This document shows positions 15,999 through 23,808 of a stretch of 34,667 nucleotides of DNA, piece by piece. Both the position numbers and the translations under genes were made by a program. Where the stretch lies: the NCBI GenBank assembly GCA_900550465.1, contig URSC01000020.1, positions 1 through 34,667 of the forward strand, written 5' to 3'. The notes below the pieces were generated by a model. The model ran no database searches and had not been told where the DNA came from. It was given only the letters and a program-made list of their open reading frames with translations. Position 1 is the stretch's first letter, and every line of letters starts with the position of its first letter. This DNA comes from an uncultured Alistipes sp. (GTDB lineage: Bacteria > Bacteroidota > Bacteroidia > Bacteroidales > UBA932).

Positions 15999-16445
15999 AT
16001 GACAAAGTTTGTAGGAGAATATAGGGCCAAGACCGACGACAAGGGTAGACTGGTGTTCCCGTCCGCCTTCAAGTCCCTCATGGACAGCACCCGGCCGCTG
16101 CGTCTGGTGGTGAAGAAGAACCTCTTCTCCCCCTGCCTCGATATTTTCACCTACGAGGAGTGGGAACGCGAGTCCGAGGAAATCAAGTCCAGGCTCAACT
16201 TCTTCAACCGCGAGCACGCGGCCTTCTGGAGGGGCTACATGAGCGGACGCGCCATGGTGGAGCCGGACGGCAAGCTGGGCCGCATCTCCATTCCACGCCC
16301 CCTGCTCGACAGCATAGGAGTGGAGAAAGAAGTGGTCTTCTCCGGCAACGACCACAAGATAGAACTCTGGGCCCGTGACAGATACGAGGCATCAGCCATG
16401 CCGGAAGAGGAATTCACGGCGCTGGCAGAGAAAATACTGGGATAA
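15999..16445 (+). CDS. mraZ: Transcriptional regulator MraZ
   Basis: MraZ is a DNA-binding ring-forming protein of the AbrB/SpoVT type that controls the dcw cluster, usually negatively. The 148-residue length is typical. The two swapped-hairpin repeats are visible: FVGEYRAKTDDKGRLVFPSAFK at the N-terminus and VEPDGKLGRISIPRPLL in the second half, both with the D-x-x-GR signature. The ATG at 15999 gives the conserved N-terminus; the in-frame GTG at 15960 lies in the repeats and can be excluded. The gene is the first of the dcw cluster and is followed by rsmH after 20 nt. The mRNA is probably leaderless. Confidence 0.95.
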   Translation: MTKFVGEYRAKTDDKGRLVFPSAFKSLMDSTRPLRLVVKKNLFSPCLDIFTYEEWERESEEIKSRLNFFNREHAAFWRGYMSGRAMVEPDGKLGRISIPRPLLDSIGVEKEVVFSGNDHKIELWARDRYEASAMPEEEFTALAEKILG

Positions 16446-16465
16446 GGAGCCACGTCAGGACTGTA

Positions 16466-17383
16466 ATGAGCGAAACGACATATCACATACCGGTCATGCT
16501 CCGGGAGAGTGTGGACATTCTCGAGGTGAACCCCCGCGGCGTCTATGTAGACGCGACTCTGGGCGGAGGAGGGCACAGCCGTGCCATCCTGTCCCGCCTT
16601 GGACCCGACGGCAGGCTCATCTGCCTGGACATGGACCCCGATGCGATATCCAACGCTCCGGATGACAGCCGCGTCACTGCCGTCAGGACCAACTTCCGCT
16701 TCATCCACAATCACATCCGCCGCCTGGGATACGACAGCGCGGTGGACGGCATCCTGGCCGACCTAGGGGTTTCCTCGCATCAGTTCGACACTCCGGAGCG
16801 GGGATTTTCCTTCCGGTTCGACGCCCCCCTGGACATGAGGATGAACACCTCCGCAGGAGAGAGCGCCGCCGACCTGCTGCACACCTGTGACCAAGACTGC
16901 CTCGCCGACATTCTACACATCTACGGGGAGGTGGACAACAGCCGCAGGGCAGCCGCACTGATCTGCGCAGCCCGCCAGAAAGGTGCGCTCCGCACCACCG
17001 CCGACCTGAATGCCGCCGTCCAGAGCATTCTCCCTCCCGTAGCCCCGCACAAGACCCTCGCCAGGATATACCAGGCCCTGAGAATAGAGGTCAACGGAGA
17101 GATGCGCAGCCTGGAGCATCTGCTCAGCGGCATCGCCAGGAGCCTCAGACCCGGAGGCATTGCCGCCATTATCACCTACCACTCCCTCGAAGACCGCATG
17201 GTCAAGAATTTTTTCCGCTGCGGGAACATCTCCGGCCGCCAGGAAACCGACATCTACGGCCGCAGACCCGCCCCGTTCTCCGTGATCACCCGGAAGCCCG
17301 TCCTCCCTTCCGAAGCCGAGATCTCGCAGAACACCAGGGCACGCAGCGCCAAGCTCAGGGCCGCACGGAGGACGGAGTCATGA
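16466..17383 (+). CDS. rsmH: 16S rRNA (cytosine1402-N4)-methyltransferase RsmH
   Basis: RsmH (MraW) methylates N4 of C1402 in the decoding centre of 16S rRNA with SAM. The 305 residues show the family's start HIPVMLRESVDIL, SAM motif VDATLGGGGHS, ICLDMDPDA, ILADLGVSSHQFD, RGFSFRFDAPLDMRMN, TLARIYQALRIEVNGE and the C-terminal ITYHSLEDRMVKNFF with NTRARSAKLRAA. The gene starts 20 nt after mraZ, and its stop overlaps the ftsL-like start as ATGA. Its place between mraZ and ftsL is the standard dcw order. Confidence 0.97.
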   Translation: MSETTYHIPVMLRESVDILEVNPRGVYVDATLGGGGHSRAILSRLGPDGRLICLDMDPDAISNAPDDSRVTAVRTNFRFIHNHIRRLGYDSAVDGILADLGVSSHQFDTPERGFSFRFDAPLDMRMNTSAGESAADLLHTCDQDCLADILHIYGEVDNSRRAAALICAARQKGALRTTADLNAAVQSILPPVAPHKTLARIYQALRIEVNGEMRSLEHLLSGIARSLRPGGIAAIITYHSLEDRMVKNFFRCGNISGRQETDIYGRRPAPFSVITRKPVLPSEAEISQNTRARSAKLRAARRTES

Positions 17384-17703
17384 AAAAGCGGCTCGTTCAG
17401 AACATTCTGGGAGGACAGGTCCTGGCAGGAGGCGGATTTGCCAGACACTGGAAATTCATCCTGTACATCTTCGCCCTGGTGATTCTCTACATCAGCATCC
17501 ACTTCGGCATCCGCAACACCATGCAGCGGATGATCAGCAACGAGGACACTCTGAGGAACCTGCGTTCCGAATACATGGGCAAGTACACCCGGCTGCTGTA
17601 CACCGGCAAGAGAGGTGAGATAGAGCAGCTTCTGCAAGACAATTCACTGGACCTGACCGCACCCGTAAACCCGCCGGTCAGAGTTAAAATAGAGGAGGAC
17701 TGA
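17380..17703 (+). CDS. ftsL: FtsL-like cell division protein
   Basis: A 107-residue bitopic membrane protein. A basic cytoplasmic N-terminus of about 25 residues is followed by a TM segment at about 26-43 (FILYIFALVILYISIHF) and a short periplasmic helix likely to form a coiled coil (MISNEDTLRNLRSEYMGKYTRLLY). It is assigned as FtsL by size, topology and its position between rsmH and ftsI. The sequence itself is weakly conserved, as usual for FtsL. In the divisome FtsL pairs with FtsB and activates FtsWI. It overlaps rsmH by 4 nt (ATGA) and ends with coding sequence that doubles as a strong Shine-Dalgarno for ftsI. Confidence 0.85.
   Translation: MKKRLVQNILGGQVLAGGGFARHWKFILYIFALVILYISIHFGIRNTMQRMISNEDTLRNLRSEYMGKYTRLLYTGKRGEIEQLLQDNSLDLTAPVNPPVRVKIEED
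17691..17698 (+). promoter_or_regulatory. Strong Shine-Dalgarno before ftsI, inside the ftsL end
   Basis: AGAGGAGG lies 6 nt before the ftsI ATG, within the last codons of ftsL. Strong Shine-Dalgarno sites are rare in Bacteroidota, and the promoter-proximal genes in this window lack them. Confidence 0.45.
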
Positions 17704-17704
17704 T

Positions 17705-19291
17705 ATGGAGGATGGCGGAACAAATAAGATCTTCACCAGATTCTTCTTCGTCTACCTGTTCTTCCTGCTGACGGGCGCTGTCGCAGTCCTCGGAATCATC
17801 AAGGAACAGTTTCTGACCAAGGACCGGGTCACTGCCGACGACCTCTACAAGGAACAGGTGCTGGAGCCGGTCAGAGGCAGCATCCTGGCCTGGGACGGCA
17901 AGCCCCTCGCAGTATCCATCCCCGTCTATGAGCTCCGCTGGGACTCTAAGGTGGCGGCGGACTCGGTATGGAGCCGCGGACTGGACTCTCTGGCAGAAGG
18001 CCTGGCCGGCATCTTCAGGGACAAGTCAGCCGCAGCCTGGCGCAAGGAACTCTCAGCGGCCCGCCGCAGCGGCAACCGCTACAAGCAGATAGGCAACAGG
18101 ACCGTGGACTACGGCGAGCTGAGCGAGATAGAGAGCCTGCCCATATTCCGCCTGGGGCAGTTCGAGGGCGGTCTTATCGTCATCAAGGACAATGAGAGGG
18201 ACCACCCCTACGGAAGCCTGGCCAACCGCACCGTAGGCACCATCAACGCCGTAGGGGAAGGAGCCGGCATCGAATACACCTACGATTACAAGCTGAGAGG
18301 CGAGAAAGGCCGCCAGACCGTGCACAGGGCGCTCGGCGGAGAGTGGCTGCCGGTGAACGGCACTCCGGCGGAACCCGCTGTGGACGGAGTGGACATCCGT
18401 ACGACCATTGATGTCCGCATCCAGGAAGCCGCTGAGACAGAGCTGCGCCGGCAGCTGGCCATGAGCGATGTCTTCGAAGGCGGAACGGCCGTGGTCATGG
18501 ACGTGGCCACAGGCGCCGTCCGCGGCATAGCCAACATGTACAAGCGGCGCGACGGCTCATTCGACGAATCGTACAACTACGCCACCTCCCACGCCACAGA
18601 ACCAGGCTCTACCCTCAAGCTGGCCGCCCTGATGGCCATGATCGAGGACAGGCACATCACCCTGGACACCGAAGTGGACGCCGGCAACGGCGTATGGTAC
18701 TACGGAGGAGCCAGGATAACCGACACGCACCGCGGCGGATACGGCAAGCTGACTGCACAGGAGGCCTTCGAGAAATCCTCCAACATCGCCTTCGCCAAGA
18801 TGATAACCGAGTCCTACGGAGACGACCCCTCGGTCTACATCTCCCGCCTGCACAACATGAAGCTGGTCGAGAAGCTCAACCTCGACATCGACGGGGAGGG
18901 CTACGCCTACATCGTAAGCCCCGGCGACAGGAGCTGGTCCGTGCCGTCCCTGGCCAGCCTCGGCTACGGATACGCCCTAACCCTGACCCCGCTGCATATC
19001 CTGACATTCTACAACGCGGTGGCAAACGGCGGCAAGATGATGCGTCCCTACTTCATCGAGGATTTCGAGAGGGACGGCATCGCCGTGGAGGACTTCGGTC
19101 CCTCGGTCGTAAGCGGCTCGATATGTTCCCGGAGCACGCTCGCCGACGTAAGGAAAGCCCTGCGCGGAGTGGTGGAGAACGGTACGGCGAAAGTCTGCAA
19201 CGACCCCCGCTACCAGATAGCCGGAAAGACCGGCACGGCCAAGGTAGCCGTGGACGGACGCTACGATGACGACGAGGGCTACCGGCAGTAA
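17705..19291 (+). CDS. ftsI: Division transpeptidase FtsI (PBP), cut short by an in-frame TAA at codon 529
   Basis: FtsI cross-links septal peptidoglycan as the partner of FtsW. This part encodes 528 residues: a cytoplasmic tip, a TM anchor at about 12-33 (FFFVYLFFLLTGAVAVLGII), the pedestal domain (RGSILAWDGKPLAVS) and the transpeptidase domain. The catalytic motifs are Ser302-Thr-Leu-Lys, Ser358-Ser-Asn360 and Lys508-Thr-Gly-Thr. The frame then meets TAA at 19289-19291, right after GYRQ. The same frame continues with QASFAGYFPADDPKYSCIVV, the normal end of this domain, and a PASTA domain up to 19819, for 703 residues plus the stop codon. The stop most likely replaces a Tyr codon (TAC to TAA). 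The truncated product keeps all active-site motifs but loses the last strands of the fold. A real nonsense mutation, an assembly error and readthrough are all possible. Confidence 0.9.
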   Translation: MEDGGTNKIFTRFFFVYLFFLLTGAVAVLGIIKEQFLTKDRVTADDLYKEQVLEPVRGSILAWDGKPLAVSIPVYELRWDSKVAADSVWSRGLDSLAEGLAGIFRDKSAAAWRKELSAARRSGNRYKQIGNRTVDYGELSEIESLPIFRLGQFEGGLIVIKDNERDHPYGSLANRTVGTINAVGEGAGIEYTYDYKLRGEKGRQTVHRALGGEWLPVNGTPAEPAVDGVDIRTTIDVRIQEAAETELRRQLAMSDVFEGGTAVVMDVATGAVRGIANMYKRRDGSFDESYNYATSHATEPGSTLKLAALMAMIEDRHITLDTEVDAGNGVWYYGGARITDTHRGGYGKLTAQEAFEKSSNIAFAKMITESYGDDPSVYISRLHNMKLVEKLNLDIDGEGYAYIVSPGDRSWSVPSLASLGYGYALTLTPLHILTFYNAVANGGKMMRPYFIEDFERDGIAVEDFGPSVVSGSICSRSTLADVRKALRGVVENGTAKVCNDPRYQIAGKTGTAKVAVDGRYDDDEGYRQ

Positions 19292-19345
19292 CAGGCATCC
19301 TTCGCAGGATACTTCCCCGCCGACGACCCCAAATACTCCTGCATC

Positions 19346-19819
19346 GTGGTGCTCTACACCGGCAAGACCAAGGGAGACTTCTACGGAGCGACCTGGGCCG
19401 CACCGGTATTCAAGCGCATCGCCGACAAGATATACGCATCCCATCCCGAGTGGAATCCTCCCGTCTACGCGGGCGGCATGACTCCTCCGGACAACCCTTC
19501 CATCGCTTCCGGTCTGGGCGGCAGCAACGGCATGCCCGTGGATTACCTGCCCATGAGCACCAGGCCGTACCTCAAGGGAAAGAACTGGGTGAGGATCGAC
19601 GGAGGCGGTGACGGAGAACTGCCTGTGGTCTCCGACCTGGAGATCGAGAAAGGCGTAGTACCCGACGTCTCCGACATGGGCCTCAAGGACGCCCTCTATC
19701 TGCTCGAGAATGAAGGCTACAAGGTGACGTTCAGAGGATCCGGCAGAGTGTCGTCACAGACTCCGGCGGCGGGTACGGCCCTGGGACGCGGACAGAGAAT
19801 AACACTTACACTGAAATAA
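19346..19819 (+). CDS. C-terminal part of FtsI (end of transpeptidase fold + PASTA domain) after the in-frame stop
   Basis: This is the downstream piece of the interrupted ftsI gene, in the same frame. FtsI-like sequence actually resumes at 19292, directly after the TAA; 19346 is merely the first GTG able to act as a start. The segment holds the last transpeptidase strands (IVVLYTGKTKGDFYGATWAAPVFKRIADKIY). A linker and one PASTA domain at the end follow (VVPDVSDMGLKDALYLLENEGYKV...QTPAAGTALGRG). It has no signal peptide or TM of its own, so a protein started here would be cytoplasmic and without function. It ends 10 nt before murE. Confidence 0.75.
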   Translation: MVLYTGKTKGDFYGATWAAPVFKRIADKIYASHPEWNPPVYAGGMTPPDNPSIASGLGGSNGMPVDYLPMSTRPYLKGKNWVRIDGGGDGELPVVSDLEIEKGVVPDVSDMGLKDALYLLENEGYKVTFRGSGRVSSQTPAAGTALGRGQRITLTLK

Positions 19820-19829
19820 CTGACTGGAC

Positions 19830-21284
19830 ATGAAACTTGAATATATATTAAAAGGTATAGAGACAGAAAGAGCTGACGGCGCTCAGGACCTGGAGATAAC
19901 CGACATCACCTCCGACTCCAGACAGTGCCGCCCCGGCTGCCTGTTCATCGCCATTCCAGGCTTCGACAGCGACGGGCACGACTACATAGCCAAGGCCGCC
20001 GAGGCCGGTGCCGCCGCCGTAGTCTATCAGAAGCCCGAGGCTCTGGAGAGCATCACCGGCAGAGGACTGACAGCGGTCAGAGTCAAGGACTCCCGCGCCG
20101 CCGCCCCGGAGATTGCCGGCAACTTCTTCTCCCATCCCAGCCGGGAACTGCACCTTGTGGGAGTCACCGGCACCAACGGCAAGACCACCATTGCCACCCT
20201 CCTCTACCGCCTCTTCACCTCCCTGGGCTACTGCTGCGGCCTGCTCTCCACTATTGCCAACTACATCTGCGGGGAGAGGTTCGAGACCACCAACACCACC
20301 CAGGACCCCATCACCCTCAACCGCCTGATGCGGATGATGGCGGACAGAGGCTGCCAGTACTGTTTCATGGAAGTCAGCTCCCACGCCCTGCATCAGGGCC
20401 GCGTGGCGGGCCTGAGCTTCCGCGGCGCCATTTTCACCAACATCACCCACGACCATCTGGACTACCACAAGACATTCACGGAATACATCCGCTGCAAGAA
20501 ACTGCTCTTCGACTCCCTGGTCCGCAGCGCTTTCGCCCTTATCAACTCGGACGACCGCAACGCCTCCGTCATGGTGCAGAACACCGCCGCCAGGGTATAC
20601 CGCTACAGCGAGGGCAGCATGGCCGAGTTCAAGGTACGGATAGTGGAGCGCAGCCTGGAGGGCTACCTGCTCAGCCTGGACGGAACGGAGGTCTGGACCC
20701 GCTTCATAGGGGACTACAACGCCCACAATATCTGTGCGGTCTACGCCGCCGCCGTACTGCTGGGTGCGGACAGGGATGAGGTACTCAGGCAGATCAGCGC
20801 GATGGGTCCGGTAGCCGGGCGGATGGAATACATCAGGGGCAGGCGCGGCATCACGGCCGTAGTCGACTACGCCCATACTCCGGACGCCCTGGAGAATGTG
20901 CTCAGGACCCTGCTGGATATCCGCGGTAAGTCCGTGCTGATCGCCGTCTTCGGATGCGGAGGCAACCGCGACCGCACCAAGCGCCCGGAGATGGCCGCCA
21001 TCGGAGCCCGTTACGCCGACCGCGTGGTCATCACCTCGGACAACCCCCGTTTCGAGGACCCGGACGCCATCATCGAGGACATGAAACAGGGCCTGGACGC
21101 GGAGGGCATGGCCAAGTCCCTGTTCATCACCGACCGCCGGGAAGCGATACGCACGGCCGTAATGACGGCCCCCGACGGAGCCATCATCCTCGTGGCCGGA
21201 AAAGGTCATGAGGACTACCAGATAGTAAACGGAGTCAAGTCCCATTTCGACGACAAGGAAATATTAAAGGAGATACTGCTATGA
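19830..21284 (+). CDS. murE: UDP-N-acetylmuramoyl-tripeptide synthetase MurE (meso-DAP adding)
   Basis: MurE adds the third amino acid to UDP-MurNAc-L-Ala-D-Glu in the cytoplasm, using ATP. In its 484 residues the N-terminal UDP-binding domain has ITSDSRQCRPGCLFIAIPG. The central ATPase domain has GVTGTNGKTT with Lys118, TTNTTQDP and MEVSSHALHQGRV. The C-terminal domain has YAHTPDALENVL, FGCGGNRDRTKRPEM and the specificity motif Asp404-Asn-Pro-Arg407. DNPR marks meso-diaminopimelate rather than lysine as substrate. It starts 10 nt after ftsI and overlaps mraY by 4 nt (ATGA). murF, often next in other phyla, is absent here. Confidence 0.96.
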   Translation: MKLEYILKGIETERADGAQDLEITDITSDSRQCRPGCLFIAIPGFDSDGHDYIAKAAEAGAAAVVYQKPEALESITGRGLTAVRVKDSRAAAPEIAGNFFSHPSRELHLVGVTGTNGKTTIATLLYRLFTSLGYCCGLLSTIANYICGERFETTNTTQDPITLNRLMRMMADRGCQYCFMEVSSHALHQGRVAGLSFRGAIFTNITHDHLDYHKTFTEYIRCKKLLFDSLVRSAFALINSDDRNASVMVQNTAARVYRYSEGSMAEFKVRIVERSLEGYLLSLDGTEVWTRFIGDYNAHNICAVYAAAVLLGADRDEVLRQISAMGPVAGRMEYIRGRRGITAVVDYAHTPDALENVLRTLLDIRGKSVLIAVFGCGGNRDRTKRPEMAAIGARYADRVVITSDNPRFEDPDAIIEDMKQGLDAEGMAKSLFITDRREAIRTAVMTAPDGAIILVAGKGHEDYQIVNGVKSHFDDKEILKEILL

Positions 21285-22459
21285 TATACTACCTGTTCGA
21301 ACAACTTCAACATCTGGACTTCCCCGGATCGGGCCTGCTGCAGTACATCTCGGTGCGGTCCATCCTGGCCAGCGTGACAGCCATAGTCCTGATGCTCTGC
21401 TTCGGAGGCAAGGTCATCCGCGGACTTCAGAAACTGCAGATCGGAGAAGAGATCCGCGACCTGGGTCTGGAGGGGCAGCTGGCCAAGAAGGGCACCCCCA
21501 CCATGGGCGGCGTCATGATTCTCGGCTCGATACTCATAGCCGTACTGCTCTTCGGCGACCTGACCAACATGTACATCCAGCTGCTGCTCATCACCCTCGT
21601 GTGGCTCGGAGCCCTGGGATTCACGGATGACTACATCAAGGTCTTCAGGAAGAACAAGGAAGGCATGAGCGGCAAGTACAAGATAGTGGGACAGGTCATC
21701 CTGGCCCTGGCCGTAGGCATCACGATATGCGTCCACGAGGACACGGTCAGCACCCTGACCACCATCCCCTTCGTGAAGAACAACGAGTTCGACTACGCCT
21801 GGCTGGCCCCCGGCAGCGGCAAGATCAAGGAACTGCTGCAGGTGGTCATCTACGTGGCCGTCATCATCTTCATCATCACGGCCATGTCCAATGCGGTCAA
21901 CCTCACTGACGGCATGGACGGCCTGGCCGCGGGCATCACCGCCATAGTCGGCGCCGCCCTCGGAGTCCTGGCCTACCTCTCCGGAAACGTGATCTACGCC
22001 GACTACCTCAACATCATGTACATCCCCGACTCGGGCGAGATAACGGTCTACCTCTCGGCCCTGGTCGGCGCCCTGCTCGGCTTCCTGTGGTTCAACTCCT
22101 ACCCCGCCCAGGTATTCATGGGCGACACCGGCAGCCTGGCCCTAGGCGGCATCATAGGAGTGGTGGCCGTCCTCATACGCAAGGAACTGCTCATACCGAT
22201 TCTCTGCGGAGTATTCTTCGCCGAGTCCCTCTCGGTAATCATCCAGCGGCTCTACTTCAAGTACACCAAGAAGAAATACGGGGCCGGACGCCGCGTCTTC
22301 AAGATGGCCCCCCTGCACCACCACTACCAGAAGGAAGGGGTACCCGCTCTGATTACCAAGCCCGTCAGAGCCATTCCGGAGGCCAAGATCGTCATGCGCT
22401 TCTGGATAGTAAGCATACTGCTGGCAATAGCGACAATAATAACACTCAAAATACGTTAA
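21281..22459 (+). CDS. mraY: Phospho-N-acetylmuramoyl-pentapeptide transferase MraY
   Basis: MraY transfers phospho-MurNAc-pentapeptide to undecaprenyl phosphate, making lipid I at the inner membrane. The 392-residue protein has about ten TM segments and the family's cytoplasmic loops: KKGTPTMGGVMI, GFTDDYIKVFRKNKEGMSGKYK with the Mg2+/catalytic Asp pair, NAVNLTDGMDGLAAG, NSYPAQVFMGDTGSLALGG and the histidine motif PLHHHYQKEG. It has the extra extracytoplasmic insertion common in Bacteroidota. The start ATG is inside ATGA shared with murE. AAAGGAG, 8 nt upstream in the murE end, is a good Shine-Dalgarno. murD follows 5 nt later. Confidence 0.96.
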   Translation: MIYYLFEQLQHLDFPGSGLLQYISVRSILASVTAIVLMLCFGGKVIRGLQKLQIGEEIRDLGLEGQLAKKGTPTMGGVMILGSILIAVLLFGDLTNMYIQLLLITLVWLGALGFTDDYIKVFRKNKEGMSGKYKIVGQVILALAVGITICVHEDTVSTLTTIPFVKNNEFDYAWLAPGSGKIKELLQVVIYVAVIIFIITAMSNAVNLTDGMDGLAAGITAIVGAALGVLAYLSGNVIYADYLNIMYIPDSGEITVYLSALVGALLGFLWFNSYPAQVFMGDTGSLALGGIIGVVAVLIRKELLIPILCGVFFAESLSVIIQRLYFKYTKKKYGAGRRVFKMAPLHHHYQKEGVPALITKPVRAIPEAKIVMRFWIVSILLAIATIITLKIR

Positions 22460-22464
22460 TCACC

Positions 22465-23799
22465 ATGAAACGCATCGTAGCACTCGGAGGCGGCGAGAGC
22501 GGAGTCGGAGCAGCCGTCCTCGCAAAAGTCAAAGGTTTCGACACATTCCTCTCCGACAACGGCAGCATCCCGGCCGAAGGCAAGGCCCTGCTGGAGAAAT
22601 ACGGCATCCCCTACGAGGAGGGTCATCACACCCCGGAAAAAATCCTCAGCGCCGACGAGATCATCAAGAGTCCCGGCATCCCTGACACCGCCCCGCTGGT
22701 GAGCGAGGCGCTGAAGGCCGGCATCCCCGTCATCTCGGAGATAGAGTTCGCGGGCCGCTACGACAGGGCCAAGAAGATCTGCATCACCGGCAGCAACGGC
22801 AAGACCACCACGACCTCGCTGATCTACTACATGCTGCGCAACGCCGGCCTCAACGTAGGTCTCGGAGGCAACATCGGCAAGAGCTACGCCTACCAGGTGG
22901 CCACCGAGGACTTCGACATCTACGTCCTGGAACTCAGCAGTTTCCAGCTCGACGGCATGTACGACTTCAAGGCCGACATCGCGATTATCCTCAACATCAC
23001 TCCGGACCATCTGGACCGCTACGACCACAAGATGCAGAACTACGTCCGGGCCAAGTTCCGCATCACCCGCAACATGTCGGAGAAGGACTGCTTCATCTTC
23101 TGCGACGACGACAGCGTAACTGTCGGACACATCAACGAGATAGTGCTCAGGGCCAAGATGCTCCCCTTCTCCGAGAAGCACGAGGTGGCCGAGGGAGCCT
23201 TCGCCGACGATAAGAAAATAACCGTCCGCTACGAGGGCGAGGAATGGAGCGTTCCCACCGAGGAACTTTCACTCAAGGGCAAGCACAACATCTACAACTC
23301 CATGGCCGCGGCCATCACCGGTAAGATAATGAACATCACCAACGACATTATCCGCCGGAGCCTGGCCACATTCGAGAATATAGAGCACCGCCTCGAGAAG
23401 GTGATGAGTGTCCGCGGCGTCCTCTACATCAACGACTCCAAGGCGACCAACGTCAACTCCACCTGGTACGCCCTCGAGTGCATGAACCGGCCCGTGATAT
23501 GGATAGCCGGCGGCACCGACAAGGGCAACGACTATTCCGAGATAGAGCCGCTGGTGCGCGAGAAGGTAAAGGCCCTCATCTGCATGGGCAAGGACAACCG
23601 CAAGCTCCACGACTTCTTCGGCCACATAGTCAGCACCATCACCGACGCCTCATCCGCACGCGAAGCCGTACAGAAGGCCTACGGACTGGCCGAGGACGGC
23701 GACGTGGTACTGCTCTCGCCCTGCTGCGCGAGCTTCGACCTGTTCAAGAACTACGAGGACCGCGGCCGTCAGTTCAAGGCCGCTGTAAGAGAACTGTAA
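22465..23799 (+). CDS. murD: UDP-N-acetylmuramoylalanine--D-glutamate ligase MurD
   Basis: MurD adds D-Glu to UDP-MurNAc-L-Ala with ATP. The 444-residue protein shows the three Mur-ligase domains: N-terminal VALGGGESGVGAA, which binds the UDP part; central ITGSNGKTTTTSL with Lys113, LELSSFQLD and NITPDHLDRY; and C-terminal INDSKATNVNSTWYALE and IAGGTDKGNDYSEI, ending LLSPCCASFDLFKNYEDRGRQF. The frame is open far upstream inside mraY, but only the ATG at 22465 gives the family N-terminus. It begins 5 nt after mraY and ends 9 nt before ftsW. Confidence 0.96.
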   Translation: MKRIVALGGGESGVGAAVLAKVKGFDTFLSDNGSIPAEGKALLEKYGIPYEEGHHTPEKILSADEIIKSPGIPDTAPLVSEALKAGIPVISEIEFAGRYDRAKKICITGSNGKTTTTSLIYYMLRNAGLNVGLGGNIGKSYAYQVATEDFDIYVLELSSFQLDGMYDFKADIAIILNITPDHLDRYDHKMQNYVRAKFRITRNMSEKDCFIFCDDDSVTVGHINEIVLRAKMLPFSEKHEVAEGAFADDKKITVRYEGEEWSVPTEELSLKGKHNIYNSMAAAITGKIMNITNDIIRRSLATFENIEHRLEKVMSVRGVLYINDSKATNVNSTWYALECMNRPVIWIAGGTDKGNDYSEIEPLVREKVKALICMGKDNRKLHDFFGHIVSTITDASSAREAVQKAYGLAEDGDVVLLSPCCASFDLFKNYEDRGRQFKAAVREL

Positions 23800-23808
23800 C
23801 ACACTGCA

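Noticed and set aside
19289..19291. TAA reassigned to an amino acid in this organism
   Set aside because: TAA is used as the normal stop of many intact genes in the window (kinase, dnaX, M16 peptidase, murD, murG, ftsA, galE), so the code is standard.
21285..22464. Missing murF between murE and mraY as a deletion
   Set aside because: Bacteroidota dcw clusters normally lack murF here; it is encoded elsewhere.
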